The notes below the pieces were generated by a model, which was not told where the DNA came from, did not search any database, and saw nothing but the letters and a program-made list of their open reading frames with translations. Source: Bacillota bacterium (GTDB taxonomy: Bacteria; Bacillota; Clostridia; Oscillospirales; Acutalibacteraceae). Taken from it: DNA of 64,000 nt. Every line of letters starts with the position of its first letter. Position 1 is the first letter of the stretch. Below, in pieces: positions 27,122 to 35,070 of the stretch. Both the position numbers and the translations under genes were made by a program. The stretch is from assembly GCA_023416955.1 (NCBI GenBank), contig JAEZGM010000022.1, positions 68,372 through 132,371 on the forward strand, read 5' to 3'.

Positions 27122-28392
27122 TGCTCACACCTCGTGACTTTCATTTCTTCTACGAATCCGGACGCATTCTTACTCGCCCAGACGGTAATAAACTGTGTCA
27201 ATGTTAAGATCACCAATGATATCGCCTGCCAAATCAGGTTCCCGCCGCTCAGACGGTCAATTGCCATAATAATCAGAACGCCGCAGCATCTTCCCGTTGC
27301 CAGGCTGATTTCCTTAAACGCAAACAGCTCCGGGCGCAATTCCCGCCCGTTCGGAATAACCTGCAGTGCATCGAGAAAAATACCAAACGAGGAGTTCACC
27401 AAAAAACCGGCGAAAAATGAATTTACAAGCGTAAATACAATCAGCATGGGCGCATTCATGGTAAATATGTAAACGACGCTGAAGAGCAGCATAAAAATCA
27501 ATGATATTTTCATCGCGCGGATTCGATTAGAACCGGTAATTTTGCGGCTGATGATAAGAAATGAGAAAATTGACACAGCCGCCGACAAAAAAGTGTTGAA
27601 ACCGATCAGCACTTCACTTTGAATCAGCCGGTATAAAAAAACGCTCAAAATAAAGCCGAACGCACCTTCCCGTATTCCCTTGACTCCCTCGCTCAGAAGA
27701 CTGAAGTGCAGCGCTTTTTGCTGAAAAATAAGCTGAATCGCGGTTTTGTGCTGCACCCGCTTCTTCTCCTTTACCGGCGGCTTCGGAAGCCGAATTGCAG
27801 CAACAGCGGTTACAATGCCGATTACAAACGCCATGCCAAATACAATATTATAACCGATTGACCGCCCGCTGAACGAGATGATCCCGCCGGAGAGCAACGG
27901 AATCGTCAGGTTTACAATATTGGACATAATGCTGACAATCGCCATGCCACTGTCCCGGTTGCTGATACCGGTATACTCTGTCAGCAGCTGGCTGTAGCTG
28001 ATCCAGTAAAACGCGCCGGCAAGTCCGCTGGTAACACCCAGAAGGACGACATGCGAAGCCGACTGTGCGTTCAGCACAATCAGCTGTAAATACAGCAGGT
28101 CATACCCCAGAATACCCAGTACCGCGGCAATGCCCGGATGGAAAAGATGCACCACGTCGGCGGAAATCAGCATGCCAAGCGCCGTTCCCATATAGGTAAG
28201 CATGTTGTATACCAGCACAACATCCATATTATCCGTCTGGCTCATTAAAAATGTATTGATAAAGATGCCGGGCAACCCGGTAAAAATCAAAAACCCCGTA
28301 TGCATTGCAAGAAACTTGTAATAATTTTCGCCGAGCCCGTCGCCGCCCACGGCCGTTCGGACACGCCCCCTGAATGTAGACGTTTTCCCCAT
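27118..28392 (-). CDS. Major facilitator superfamily transporter
   Basis: 424 residues with about 12 hydrophobic helices and a basic central loop (PKPPVKEKKRVQHKTA) between helices 6 and 7, the MFS layout. No substrate signature such as a clear drug-antiporter motif was recognised. The hydrophilic N-terminus (MGKTSTFRGRVRTAVGGDG) lies in the cytoplasm. Its end overlaps trmK, so it shares a transcript with the tRNA and ribosome quality genes; that may be chance. Confidence 0.8.
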   Translation of the reverse strand: MGKTSTFRGRVRTAVGGDGLGENYYKFLAMHTGFLIFTGLPGIFINTFLMSQTDNMDVVLVYNMLTYMGTALGMLISADVVHLFHPGIAAVLGILGYDLLYLQLIVLNAQSASHVVLLGVTSGLAGAFYWISYSQLLTEYTGISNRDSGMAIVSIMSNIVNLTIPLLSGGIISFSGRSIGYNIVFGMAFVIGIVTAVAAIRLPKPPVKEKKRVQHKTAIQLIFQQKALHFSLLSEGVKGIREGAFGFILSVFLYRLIQSEVLIGFNTFLSAAVSIFSFLIISRKITGSNRIRAMKISLIFMLLFSVVYIFTMNAPMLIVFTLVNSFFAGFLVNSSFGIFLDALQVIPNGRELRPELFAFKEISLATGRCCGVLIIMAIDRLSGGNLIWQAISLVILTLTQFITVWASKNASGFVEEMKVTRCEQ

Positions 28393-28406
28393 ACTACCCC
28401 TATATT

Positions 28407-28442
28407 TAACAGCCGCCCGACAATTGCTTGCCGGGCGGCGTT
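28407..28442 (-). terminator. Possible terminator after the DUF1858 gene
   Basis: GCCGCCCG and CGGGCGGC form an 8-bp GC-rich stem around about 14 bases. Only a short T-stretch (TGTTAAAT) follows on the minus strand, so its efficiency is doubtful. Confidence 0.45.
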
Positions 28443-28481
28443 ATGACTAAAACCGATGATTCAGATTAATTGGCAGGAAAC

Positions 28482-28697
28482 TTATTCCTTACCTGCGAGA
28501 TGCTCGTTTAATTTCTGCACCATATCGTCCGCGTCCACACCGTGAACGAAGCAGGCCTGCTCAAGGGATTCCCCGCGAGATGCCGGGCAGCCCAGGCAGT
28601 GCATACCCATTTCCATAAAATAAGGTGCTGTGGTCGAGTCAAAATCAAGAATATCGCCAATCAGCATATCTTTTGTAATTTCTTTTATTTCTGTCAT
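28482..28697 (-). CDS. DUF1858 domain protein
   Basis: A 71-residue protein covering one DUF1858 domain: ITKDMLIGDILDFDSTTAPYFMEMG, then HCLGCPASRGESLEQAC. The C-x-x-C pair and the third Cys are typical. The domain is known beside hybrid-cluster proteins and other redox enzymes in anaerobes and may bind or relay a thiol. No such partner is next to it here. The start is preceded by GGAGG. Single-gene unit between the MFS gene and the secreted propeller gene. Confidence 0.88.
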   Translation of the reverse strand: MTEIKEITKDMLIGDILDFDSTTAPYFMEMGMHCLGCPASRGESLEQACFVHGVDADDMVQKLNEHLAGKE

Positions 28698-28861
28698 AAC
28701 ACAAACCTCCGTTTCAAGAATACATCATGTTTGTCATGCTTATTATAATACCCGAATCCTATCTTTGCAATACTTTTGTGACAGACAATGAATTTTAACA
28801 TAAACAATGCTTACGAAAACTTCAATCCGTATAAATTGCGTATATTTCTGCCCCGAACTAA

Positions 28862-30067
28862 TTACACCTTCACAATTTTTGCTGTTTTGGCTGTTTTTAC
28901 ACTGGGAATTTGTGGTTTATCCGTTGCGGGAGCCTTTGGAATCGGAATTGTCACCTGTGTCATATACCATCTCAAATGCGGAATGATCATGGAAATATAC
29001 AAACTCAACTTTTGATCTTTTACAAAAACCGTACTGCGATAGAAAGAAACATTTTTCCAGAGCGCCATATCTTTACTCGGATAAATCTGTTCCAGATTTT
29101 TGAAATGCAGGCCGTCCTCAGAAGATAGAAGGAAAAGTGAAAAGGTGTAATTTGACGTTTTTTCGGCAGTCTGCAGCAAATAGTATGTGCCGTTATAACG
29201 AATCATATCCTGATGATAAGGCTGGTACCCTTTCGGGAGCGGAACCGTGCAGGCAGCCGGAGCAGACCAGTTGTGCGCGTCCTTGCTTTGCGAATACATC
29301 AGCTTTCCGCCGTATGTTGCATACCACGTTTTAAAGATATTATCTTCATAGTTGACGCAAAGGCTTAAATGTCCGTCTTTGCTGACAAGCAATTTTTCCG
29401 GCTTCGACCAGTGAATTCCGTCGGTGGTTGTTTCTCTCAAATAATAATTCACTGCATTGTTAGGCAGCCGCATCCTGACCTTGTTCGGGCGTGCCGGATT
29501 GTACCGGAACCAAAGCTGCATCGTCTTCCCTACCATTGCCAACTGGGGGTCGGAATAATGTCCTCCGGTTTTTACATCCGGCGGCAGTCCAGTGACTGGG
29601 TTCTTCAATCCTTTCGGAACTACCCAGCTTTTCCCGTCATTTGACACAACGATGGATGGGTTTTCGTAAATGTCATGTTCATACGGGTACGGCGTCATAG
29701 ACATCCAATATTTATATCCGTTCCACTTCTCAGGGAAATAAAGCACCTTTGGGTGTGTCAGCTGGTAAGAACCGTCATAAGTCGGGATCGGAACAAGATG
29801 ATATTTCTGCTGAAATTTAAGAAAATCTTTCGGCAGCTTTTGCCCGCTGACCGGCGGTGTGGAATCCCAGACAACCGGTGCTTCCGCTTCGCTGTTTGAA
29901 CCTGTGCCCGCTGTTCTGGCCATCAGCGTATGCTGAACCGGGCGTGTCAATGCCGTGTGATTTTCGCTCGATCTATTCGGAACGGCAAAGATGATTCCCG
30001 AAGCACCGATTAATACACAGAGAATAGAACTCAAAACAAAAACTACTTTTTTGTGCCGGCGGAACAT
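28862..30067 (-). CDS. Secreted or membrane-anchored beta-propeller, glycoside hydrolase-like protein
   Basis: 401 residues. N-terminal membrane helix (VVFVLSSILCVLIGASGIIFA, residues 9-29) without a clear cleavage site, so it may stay anchored. A low-complexity linker follows, then a five-bladed-propeller-like region with repeated W-S and SxDGxxW units: VSNDGKSWVVP, TTDGIHWSKPEK, SQSKDAHNWSAP and SSEDGLHFKNLEQ. These are Asp-box-like and resemble GH43/sialidase-type folds. Catalytic residues cannot be assigned. The C-terminus ends in a Lys-rich repeat VKTAKTAKIVKV. A role in trimming or binding cell-surface polysaccharide is inferred only. Confidence 0.6.
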   Translation of the reverse strand: MFRRHKKVVFVLSSILCVLIGASGIIFAVPNRSSENHTALTRPVQHTLMARTAGTGSNSEAEAPVVWDSTPPVSGQKLPKDFLKFQQKYHLVPIPTYDGSYQLTHPKVLYFPEKWNGYKYWMSMTPYPYEHDIYENPSIVVSNDGKSWVVPKGLKNPVTGLPPDVKTGGHYSDPQLAMVGKTMQLWFRYNPARPNKVRMRLPNNAVNYYLRETTTDGIHWSKPEKLLVSKDGHLSLCVNYEDNIFKTWYATYGGKLMYSQSKDAHNWSAPAACTVPLPKGYQPYHQDMIRYNGTYYLLQTAEKTSNYTFSLFLLSSEDGLHFKNLEQIYPSKDMALWKNVSFYRSTVFVKDQKLSLYISMIIPHLRWYMTQVTIPIPKAPATDKPQIPSVKTAKTAKIVKV

Positions 30068-30217
30068 AATGCATACGACCTTTCAAAAAGCAAATGTGGC
30101 TTAAGATCGTATGTTATTATATGACAACCGTCTCATCAAAATAAAGTAGTTTTTAATAAATAGTTATTCCAATGTTGTAATATATTTCTGAACGGTGAAC
30201 GCCTTGTAAATTTACGG

Positions 30218-31345
30218 TTACGCGTTTTCCTGGTTCAGGGAATCCAGATTCTGCGCTTTCAGATAAGCATTGATAAAGCCGTCCAGATCGCCGTCCATCA
30301 CCGCATTGATATTGCCGGATTCAAAGCTGGTGCGGTGATCTTTGACCAGCGTATAGGGCATAAATACATAAGAACGGATCTGGGATCCCCACGCGATTTC
30401 CTTTTGTTCGCCCTTAATATCTTCGATATGCTCCAGATGTTCGCGCTCTTTAATCTCCATCAGCTTGGATTTCAGCATGCGCATTGCCACGTCACGGTTC
30501 TGGTACTGGCTGCGCTCCACCTGACACGCAACGACAATTCCGGTAGGAATATGCGTCAAACGGACGGCGGATGAAGTTTTATTTACCTTTTGACCGCCGG
30601 CACCACTGGCACGGTATACATCCATTTTAATATCTTCCGGGTTGATTTCCACATCAATGTCGTCATCGATTTCAGGCATAACTTCCAGCGACGCAAAAGA
30701 AGTATGGCGGCGACCGGAAGCATCGAACGGAGAAACACGCACAAGGCGGTGTACGCCCGCCTCGCTCTTTAAAAATCCGTAAGCGTTTTCCCCTTCAAAC
30801 AGGATGCTGGCGCTTTTAAGCCCCGCTTCCTCCCCGTCTAGATAATCCAGCGTTTTCACCTGATAGCCATGGCGCTCGCCCCAGCGGCAGTACATGCGGT
30901 AGAGCATTTCAGCCCAGTCCTGCGCTTCGGTACCGCCCGCCCCGGCGTGAAACGTAAGAATCGCATTTTTGGCATCATATTCACCGGAAAGCAGCGTGGA
31001 CAGACGCTGCGCTTCCAACCCGGACTTGACGCTTTCAAATTCCTCCTGTGCCTCCGGCAGCAAGGAGAGGTCGCCTTCCTCATCCGCCAGTTCAATCAGT
31101 GCGTGAGTGTCGTCATAAGCATTGGTCAGGCGCTCATAAGCCGCAATTTTATTTTTCAGCATACTGGAACGCTGCAAAGTTTTCTGCGACTGGGTCATAT
31201 CATCCCAAAAGCCCGGCTGGGCGGCCTTTTCATCCAACTTTGCAATTTCCTCACGCATACTGGCAAGGCCGAGAGCGTCGGCCAAATCCTTCAGATCCGG
31301 TTCAAGCTCCTCAAGCGCAAGTTTCAATTCTTCAAATTGCAGCAT
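30218..31345 (-). CDS. prfB: Peptide chain release factor 2
   Basis: Recognises UGA and UAA stop codons and releases the peptide. 375 residues. The stop-codon tripeptide SPF is in LVRVSPFDASGRR, the catalytic GGQ in ASGAGGQKVNKTSSAVR. The ATG start (MLQFEELKLALEELEPD) follows AAGGATGGTAAT. The region around codon 25, where many prfB genes carry a UGA and need a +1 frameshift, reads straight through in one frame (LADALGLASMREE). So this gene lacks the autoregulatory frameshift. An upstream secA, frequent in other genomes, is not in the 415 bases above it. Confidence 0.96.
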   Translation of the reverse strand: MLQFEELKLALEELEPDLKDLADALGLASMREEIAKLDEKAAQPGFWDDMTQSQKTLQRSSMLKNKIAAYERLTNAYDDTHALIELADEEGDLSLLPEAQEEFESVKSGLEAQRLSTLLSGEYDAKNAILTFHAGAGGTEAQDWAEMLYRMYCRWGERHGYQVKTLDYLDGEEAGLKSASILFEGENAYGFLKSEAGVHRLVRVSPFDASGRRHTSFASLEVMPEIDDDIDVEINPEDIKMDVYRASGAGGQKVNKTSSAVRLTHIPTGIVVACQVERSQYQNRDVAMRMLKSKLMEIKEREHLEHIEDIKGEQKEIAWGSQIRSYVFMPYTLVKDHRTSFESGNINAVMDGDLDGFINAYLKAQNLDSLNQENA

Positions 31346-31693
31346 ATTACCATCCTTAATAATCATCATATTTTTCGGGCGTACCACGCCTCATCGCCGC
31401 GGCGTTTTGCTGCGGCAATGAGACGCGCGCGGGCGGGACTCCCGTAAACTGTTTCTAACAAACCGTTACGGTAATGATTCTCCGTAAAAACGGATAAAAT
31501 AATCACCGGCAAATTAACTAATTAATTATAGAGTATTTTCCCGGCATTGTAAAGAAGAATTTGCCTGAAATCAGCCCGCTGCATCGAAATTCAGCGCAGT
31601 TACAAAAACACAAAAATCAGGAAAATTCACCAATGCTGTGCTTTGAAAAAGCCTGTCAATTTATGAATAGGCTGAAAACTTATGAAGAAACGA
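31346..31693. other. Intergenic region between divergent prfB and the RING/DUF2628 gene
   Basis: Non-coding by inspection. The prfB side has a GC-rich stretch at 31384-31440; no convincing minus-strand promoter was found. A weak reading frame on the plus strand (31561-31758) runs into the promoter of the next gene and is not a gene. Confidence 0.5.
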
Positions 31694-31722
31694 TTGAAGT
31701 TTATTCGGAATTTCGGTACAAT
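31694..31722 (+). promoter_or_regulatory. Promoter of the RING/DUF2628 gene
   Basis: TTGAAG (31694-31699), 17-base spacer, TACAAT (31717-31722). It is 39 bases before the ATG and its GGAGG. Confidence 0.8.
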
Positions 31723-31761
31723 AGAGTATCATATGCGCAAAAACAGATAGGAGGATAAGCT

Positions 31762-32835
31762 ATGACTGACTATACCGGTATGAAATGCCCGGTTTGCGGA
31801 AAAGCTTTTACCGCTCATGATGATATTGTAGTCTGCCCCGACTGCGGCGCGCCGTATCACCGCGAGTGCTACGCACAGTCCGGCAAGTGCATTTTTGCGG
31901 ACCAGCATGGCGGGACCTACTCGTGGGAGCCGCCTCATGCCGCGGCTGATGAGCCTCATCAGGATGAACATATAACGCACTGCCCGCGCTGCGGGTGCCC
32001 CAACGCCGAGCATGCGCTTTACTGCCAGCATTGCGGAATGGCGCTGAGTCAACATGAATCGGATGAATTTCCGCAAAACGGCGGGTTCCCGCAAAACGGT
32101 GGGTTCCCCCAGAACAACGGATTTCCGCAAAACGGCGGATTCCCCCAGAATGGGGCGCCAAACCAACCGGGCGGTTTTCCTCCAGATATGCAGGTTCCTT
32201 TTCCGTTCGACCCGTTGGGCGGCGTGAACCCGGATGAACCAATTGATGACGTACGCGCAGGGGAACTTGCAAAATTTGTGCAGAATAACACGCCATACTA
32301 CCTGCCTATATTCAGAAACTTAAAGAGATTCGGTCACAACCGCTTTAATTTCAGCGCTTTTTTGTTTTCAGGGGGATGGCTGCTGTACCGCAAGCTATAT
32401 AAACTGGGAGCCATCATTACCGCCGTTATGGCTGCGCTCTATCTGCTTTCCACATATATTACCGTGAATTTTGCCGCGCCGATGTATACGGCGGCGGCAC
32501 AGCAGATCGGCATTTCCCTTGATACTTATTCTCCTTCCTATTCGCAGATTATGCAGATTGCGGAGCTGCTCAGTCAGCAGCCGGCTGATAAGCTGATTTT
32601 GCTCATGCTGCCAAATTTCATTATGCTCATCCAGTTTATTATCATGCTGGTGATTGGTTTCAACGGAAACAAATGGTATTTGGAGCACAGCCTCAAAAAA
32701 GTCAGTCAAATACACCAAAACGCGCAGAGCAGCACCGAAAACGCGATCCGCCTGCAAGAAGAAGGCGGCGTTAACACCGCACTTGCAATATGCTTCTTTA
32801 TTTGCTGCCTCATTATTTTTTCCATTCAAGTATAA
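31762..32835 (+). CDS. RING-like zinc finger, GFPQN-repeat and DUF2628 membrane protein
   Basis: 357 residues in clear blocks. Residues 9-48 hold a treble-clef, RING-like metal site (CPVCGKAF, CPDCGAPYHRECY, GKCIF), matching the prokaryotic RING finger family 1. Residues about 74-93 form a zinc ribbon (CPRCGCPN, CQHCGMAL). Residues 100-150 are low complexity with five GF-P-Q-N units. The rest is a DUF2628-like region: KFVQNNTPYYLPIFRNLKRFG, FNFSAFLFSGGWLLYRKLY and three or four membrane helices. The soluble zinc part would face the cytoplasm. Known members occur in Firmicutes without a proven function. It stands alone upstream of galU. Confidence 0.78.
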   Translation: MTDYTGMKCPVCGKAFTAHDDIVVCPDCGAPYHRECYAQSGKCIFADQHGGTYSWEPPHAAADEPHQDEHITHCPRCGCPNAEHALYCQHCGMALSQHESDEFPQNGGFPQNGGFPQNNGFPQNGGFPQNGAPNQPGGFPPDMQVPFPFDPLGGVNPDEPIDDVRAGELAKFVQNNTPYYLPIFRNLKRFGHNRFNFSAFLFSGGWLLYRKLYKLGAIITAVMAALYLLSTYITVNFAAPMYTAAAQQIGISLDTYSPSYSQIMQIAELLSQQPADKLILLMLPNFIMLIQFIIMLVIGFNGNKWYLEHSLKKVSQIHQNAQSSTENAIRLQEEGGVNTALAICFFICCLIIFSIQV

Positions 32836-32853
32836 AATTCAATAATTTCTTTA

Positions 32854-32882
32854 GGCCTTGTTTGTAAATGGAAAACAAGGCC
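32854..32882. mobile_element. MITE-B copy 2 (minimal, 29 bp)
   Basis: GGCCTTGTTTGTAAA at the left end and its partly matching inverted end AAAACAAGGCC leave almost nothing between them. TA stands on both sides within a TTAA site, matching the other two copies. It lies 37 bases before the galU start. It also forms a 13-bp hairpin with flanking bases but has no T-run, so it is not an evident terminator. Confidence 0.6.
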
Positions 32883-32918
32883 TAATAATAATAAAAAAAG
32901 AATTAGGAGCTGTGTATA

Positions 32919-33794
32919 TTGAAAGTCACGAAAGCTGTTATTCCTGCCGCAGGACTTGGTACCAGAGTTCTGCCCGCAACGAAATCGATGCCTAAGGAAA
33001 TGCTTCCCATTGTGGACAAGCCGGCCATTCAGTATATTGTGGAAGAAGCCGTTCATTCCGGCATTACTGACATTTTAATTATCACAAACCGCGGCAAAGG
33101 GTTGATTGAAGATCATTTTGACCGTGTTCCTGAACTGGAAGCGAGACTAACAAACAGCGGCCCGGAAAAGGAAGCGATTTTAAACGAAATCGTCGGCATT
33201 TCCCATCTGGCCAATATTTACTTTGTACGTCAAAAAGAAACCAAAGGCCTTGGCCACGCGGTGAACTGTGCGCGCTCTTTTGTAGGAAACGAACCTTTTG
33301 CCGTACTGTACGGGGACGACGTGATCATTGGCAAAGACCCGGCCTGCGGGCAGTTAATCCGCGCTTACGAGGAATTCGGCAAGGGCGTTCTGGGCGTGAA
33401 GCAGGTTTCGGCAGAGGCTATTACGAAATACAGTTCCCTGAAAGTGGAGCCGATCCACGATAACTACTTTAATTGTACCGATATGATTGAAAAGCCGAGT
33501 CCGGACAAAATCATGTCCCTGTACTCCATTTTAGGCCGCTGTGTGCTCACACCGGATATTTTTGATATCCTGGACAATACACAGCCGGGCGCGGGCGGTG
33601 AAATTCAGCTGACCGACGCAATGTGTGCCCTCGCACGCAGGGACGGCATGGTCGCCGTCGATTACACGGGCAAGCGCTACGACATGGGCAACAAGCTGGG
33701 CATCATGCAGGCACAGGTGGAGGTTGCGCTCAACCACGCGGAAATCGGCGGGGATTTCCGGGCGTATTTGAAAGAGATTTGCCAAACGCTGTAA
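32919..33794 (+). CDS. galU: UTP-glucose-1-phosphate uridylyltransferase
   Basis: Makes UDP-glucose from UTP and glucose 1-phosphate, a donor for polysaccharides and glycolipids. 291 residues. The nucleotide motif is PAAGLGTRVLPATKSMPKEML; further on VDKPAIQYIVEEA, ETKGLGHAVNCA, LYGDDV and EKPSP. The start is TTG with AGGAG upstream. It may feed the glycosyltransferases elsewhere in the window, though they are not neighbours. Confidence 0.96.
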   Translation: MKVTKAVIPAAGLGTRVLPATKSMPKEMLPIVDKPAIQYIVEEAVHSGITDILIITNRGKGLIEDHFDRVPELEARLTNSGPEKEAILNEIVGISHLANIYFVRQKETKGLGHAVNCARSFVGNEPFAVLYGDDVIIGKDPACGQLIRAYEEFGKGVLGVKQVSAEAITKYSSLKVEPIHDNYFNCTDMIEKPSPDKIMSLYSILGRCVLTPDIFDILDNTQPGAGGEIQLTDAMCALARRDGMVAVDYTGKRYDMGNKLGIMQAQVEVALNHAEIGGDFRAYLKEICQTL

Positions 33795-33803
33795 AATTCA
33801 TGC

Positions 33804-33832
33804 TTGACTTCAATTGCCCGCACTGATATAAT
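33804..33832 (+). promoter_or_regulatory. Promoter of the rpsF-ssb-rpsR operon
   Basis: TTGACT (33804-33809), 17-base spacer, TATAAT (33827-33832). The 75-base leader that follows holds the hairpin CCGGC/GCCGG. Confidence 0.88.
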
Positions 33833-33867
33833 CATTCTGTTAAGCTGCTCTTGCGGCTTTCTATCCT

Positions 33868-33890
33868 TGCTCCGGCATTCAGCCGGGGCC
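33868..33890 (+). promoter_or_regulatory. Leader hairpin before rpsF, possible S6:S18 autoregulatory site
   Basis: CCGGC (33872-33876) and GCCGG (33882-33886) form a hairpin just before the rpsF ribosome binding site. Leaders of rpsF in many bacteria carry an RNA that binds the S6:S18 pair through a conserved CCG. Position and CCG content agree, but the full consensus was not verified. Confidence 0.4.
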
Positions 33891-33915
33891 TAACGTCCAA
33901 AAGGAGGTGCAGATT

Positions 33916-34212
33916 ATGCCAAACGTAACAAATTCTTATGAAACCGTATTCATCCTTTCCACAACATTGGGTGAGGACGGAATCGCAGCTATGGTTCAGA
34001 AGTTCAAGGATCTTATCTCAGCAAACGGCACCATCGAAAATGTTGATGAATGGGGCAAGCGCAGACTTGCGTACCCGATCAAAAAGCAGGAAGATGGTTA
34101 TTACACGCTGGTTAATTTCACAAGTGCTCCTGAATTCACCGCGGAACTTGACCGTATTTACAAGATCACCGACGGTGTCCTTCGTTCTCTCATCATAAAG
34201 AAAGAAAACTAA
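33916..34212 (+). CDS. rpsF: 30S ribosomal protein S6
   Basis: 98 residues from ATG 33916 (MPNVTNSYETVFILS), with AGGAGG 8 bases upstream; a GTG at 33907 lies inside that site. Family features: YETVFIL at the start, VDEWGKRRLAYPIKKQEDGYY in the middle and the strand VLRSLIIKKE at the end. Binds S18 in the small-subunit platform. First gene of the conserved rpsF-ssb-rpsR trio. Confidence 0.97.
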   Translation: MPNVTNSYETVFILSTTLGEDGIAAMVQKFKDLISANGTIENVDEWGKRRLAYPIKKQEDGYYTLVNFTSAPEFTAELDRIYKITDGVLRSLIIKKEN

Positions 34213-34230
34213 GAAGGAGGAGTGATTTGA

Positions 34231-34686
34231 ATGCTCAATGTCGCTGTTTTAATGGGCAGGCTTGTGGCCGACCCCGAACTCAGGCACACGGCGAACGACG
34301 TATCCGTTACCAGTTTCACCCTTGCGGTTGACCGTTCCTATGTAAAGTCCGGAACAGACCGGCAGGTTGACTTTGTTGATATCGTCGCTTGGCGCAGCAC
34401 CGCTGATTTTGTGTGTAAATATTTTCGCAAAGGTCAGCTCGTTGCCGTGCAGGGTTCCATCCAGACCCGTTCTTACACGGATAAGGATGGCAATAAACGC
34501 AAAGCATTTGAAATTGTCGCCGACAATGTTCATTTCGCCGAGTCAAAGCGCGACAGCGCCGCAGCGCCGGGCAACTATCATTCCAGAACAGACAGCATGA
34601 TTCCAGACCAGCCTGCTCCCGCTTACGCAAGCGGCGACACAGGCGATTTTGAGGAAATGCCTTCAGATGACGATTTGCCGTTCTGA
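34231..34686 (+). CDS. ssb: Single-stranded DNA-binding protein
   Basis: 151 residues. OB-fold start MLNVAVLMGRLVADPELRHT, then FVDIVAWRSTADFVCKYFRKGQLVAVQGSIQTR. A flexible Gly/Pro-poor linker ends in the acidic tip EMPSDDDLPF that recruits replication and repair partners. Normal length. AAGGAGGAG precedes the ATG. Lies between rpsF and rpsR as in most Firmicutes. Confidence 0.97.
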   Translation: MLNVAVLMGRLVADPELRHTANDVSVTSFTLAVDRSYVKSGTDRQVDFVDIVAWRSTADFVCKYFRKGQLVAVQGSIQTRSYTDKDGNKRKAFEIVADNVHFAESKRDSAAAPGNYHSRTDSMIPDQPAPAYASGDTGDFEEMPSDDDLPF

Positions 34687-34731
34687 TGACTTTCCAAACT
34701 GATTTTTGATGAGAAAAGGAGGCTTCTGGTT

Positions 34732-34992
34732 ATGGCCGATAGAAACGAAAGACCGGAGAGAGACCGCCGCCAGGGTGGCCGCAAGGGTCGTAAAAAGGTT
34801 TGCAGCTTTTGCGTAGACAAAGTTGAATCCATTGATTACAAAGACGTGGCAAAGCTTCGCCGCTTTATTTCAGAGCGTGCTAAGATTCTGCCCCGCAGAG
34901 TCACAGGTACCTGTGCTCACCATCAGCGTGACCTGACCACCGCGATTAAGCGCGCACGTCATCTCGCACTTCTTCCTTTCAGCAGCGACTGA
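34732..34992 (+). CDS. rpsR: 30S ribosomal protein S18
   Basis: 86 residues: basic N-terminus, then VCSFCVDKVESIDYKDVAKLRRFISERAKILPRRVTGTCAHHQRDLT, the S18 core. Cys residues at CSFC and the later C-x-x-H are of the zinc-keeping form. Last gene of the trio, followed by a terminator. Confidence 0.97.
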   Translation: MADRNERPERDRRQGGRKGRKKVCSFCVDKVESIDYKDVAKLRRFISERAKILPRRVTGTCAHHQRDLTTAIKRARHLALLPFSSD

Positions 34993-35025
34993 TTGTTTTT
35001 GCTGCTGCATAACTCAATACACCGA

Positions 35026-35058
35026 GCGGGTGCAGCAATAAGCTGTACCCGCTTTTTT
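35026..35058 (+). terminator. Terminator after rpsR
   Basis: GCGGGTGCAGC and GCTGTACCCGC form an 11-bp stem (one G-T) with loop AATA and TTTTTT. The T-run runs straight into the ribosome binding site of the next gene. Confidence 0.88.
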
Positions 35059-35070
35059 CGGAGGTTTTTT

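Noticed and set aside
31250..31345. Programmed frameshift in prfB
   Set aside because: The frame is open through the usual site and no UGA is seen.
31561..31758. 65-residue frame before the RING/DUF2628 gene
   Set aside because: It covers the promoter of that gene and has no ribosome binding site.
32851..32885. Terminator after the RING/DUF2628 gene
   Set aside because: The hairpin has no T-run on either strand and its ends match the MITE-B family.
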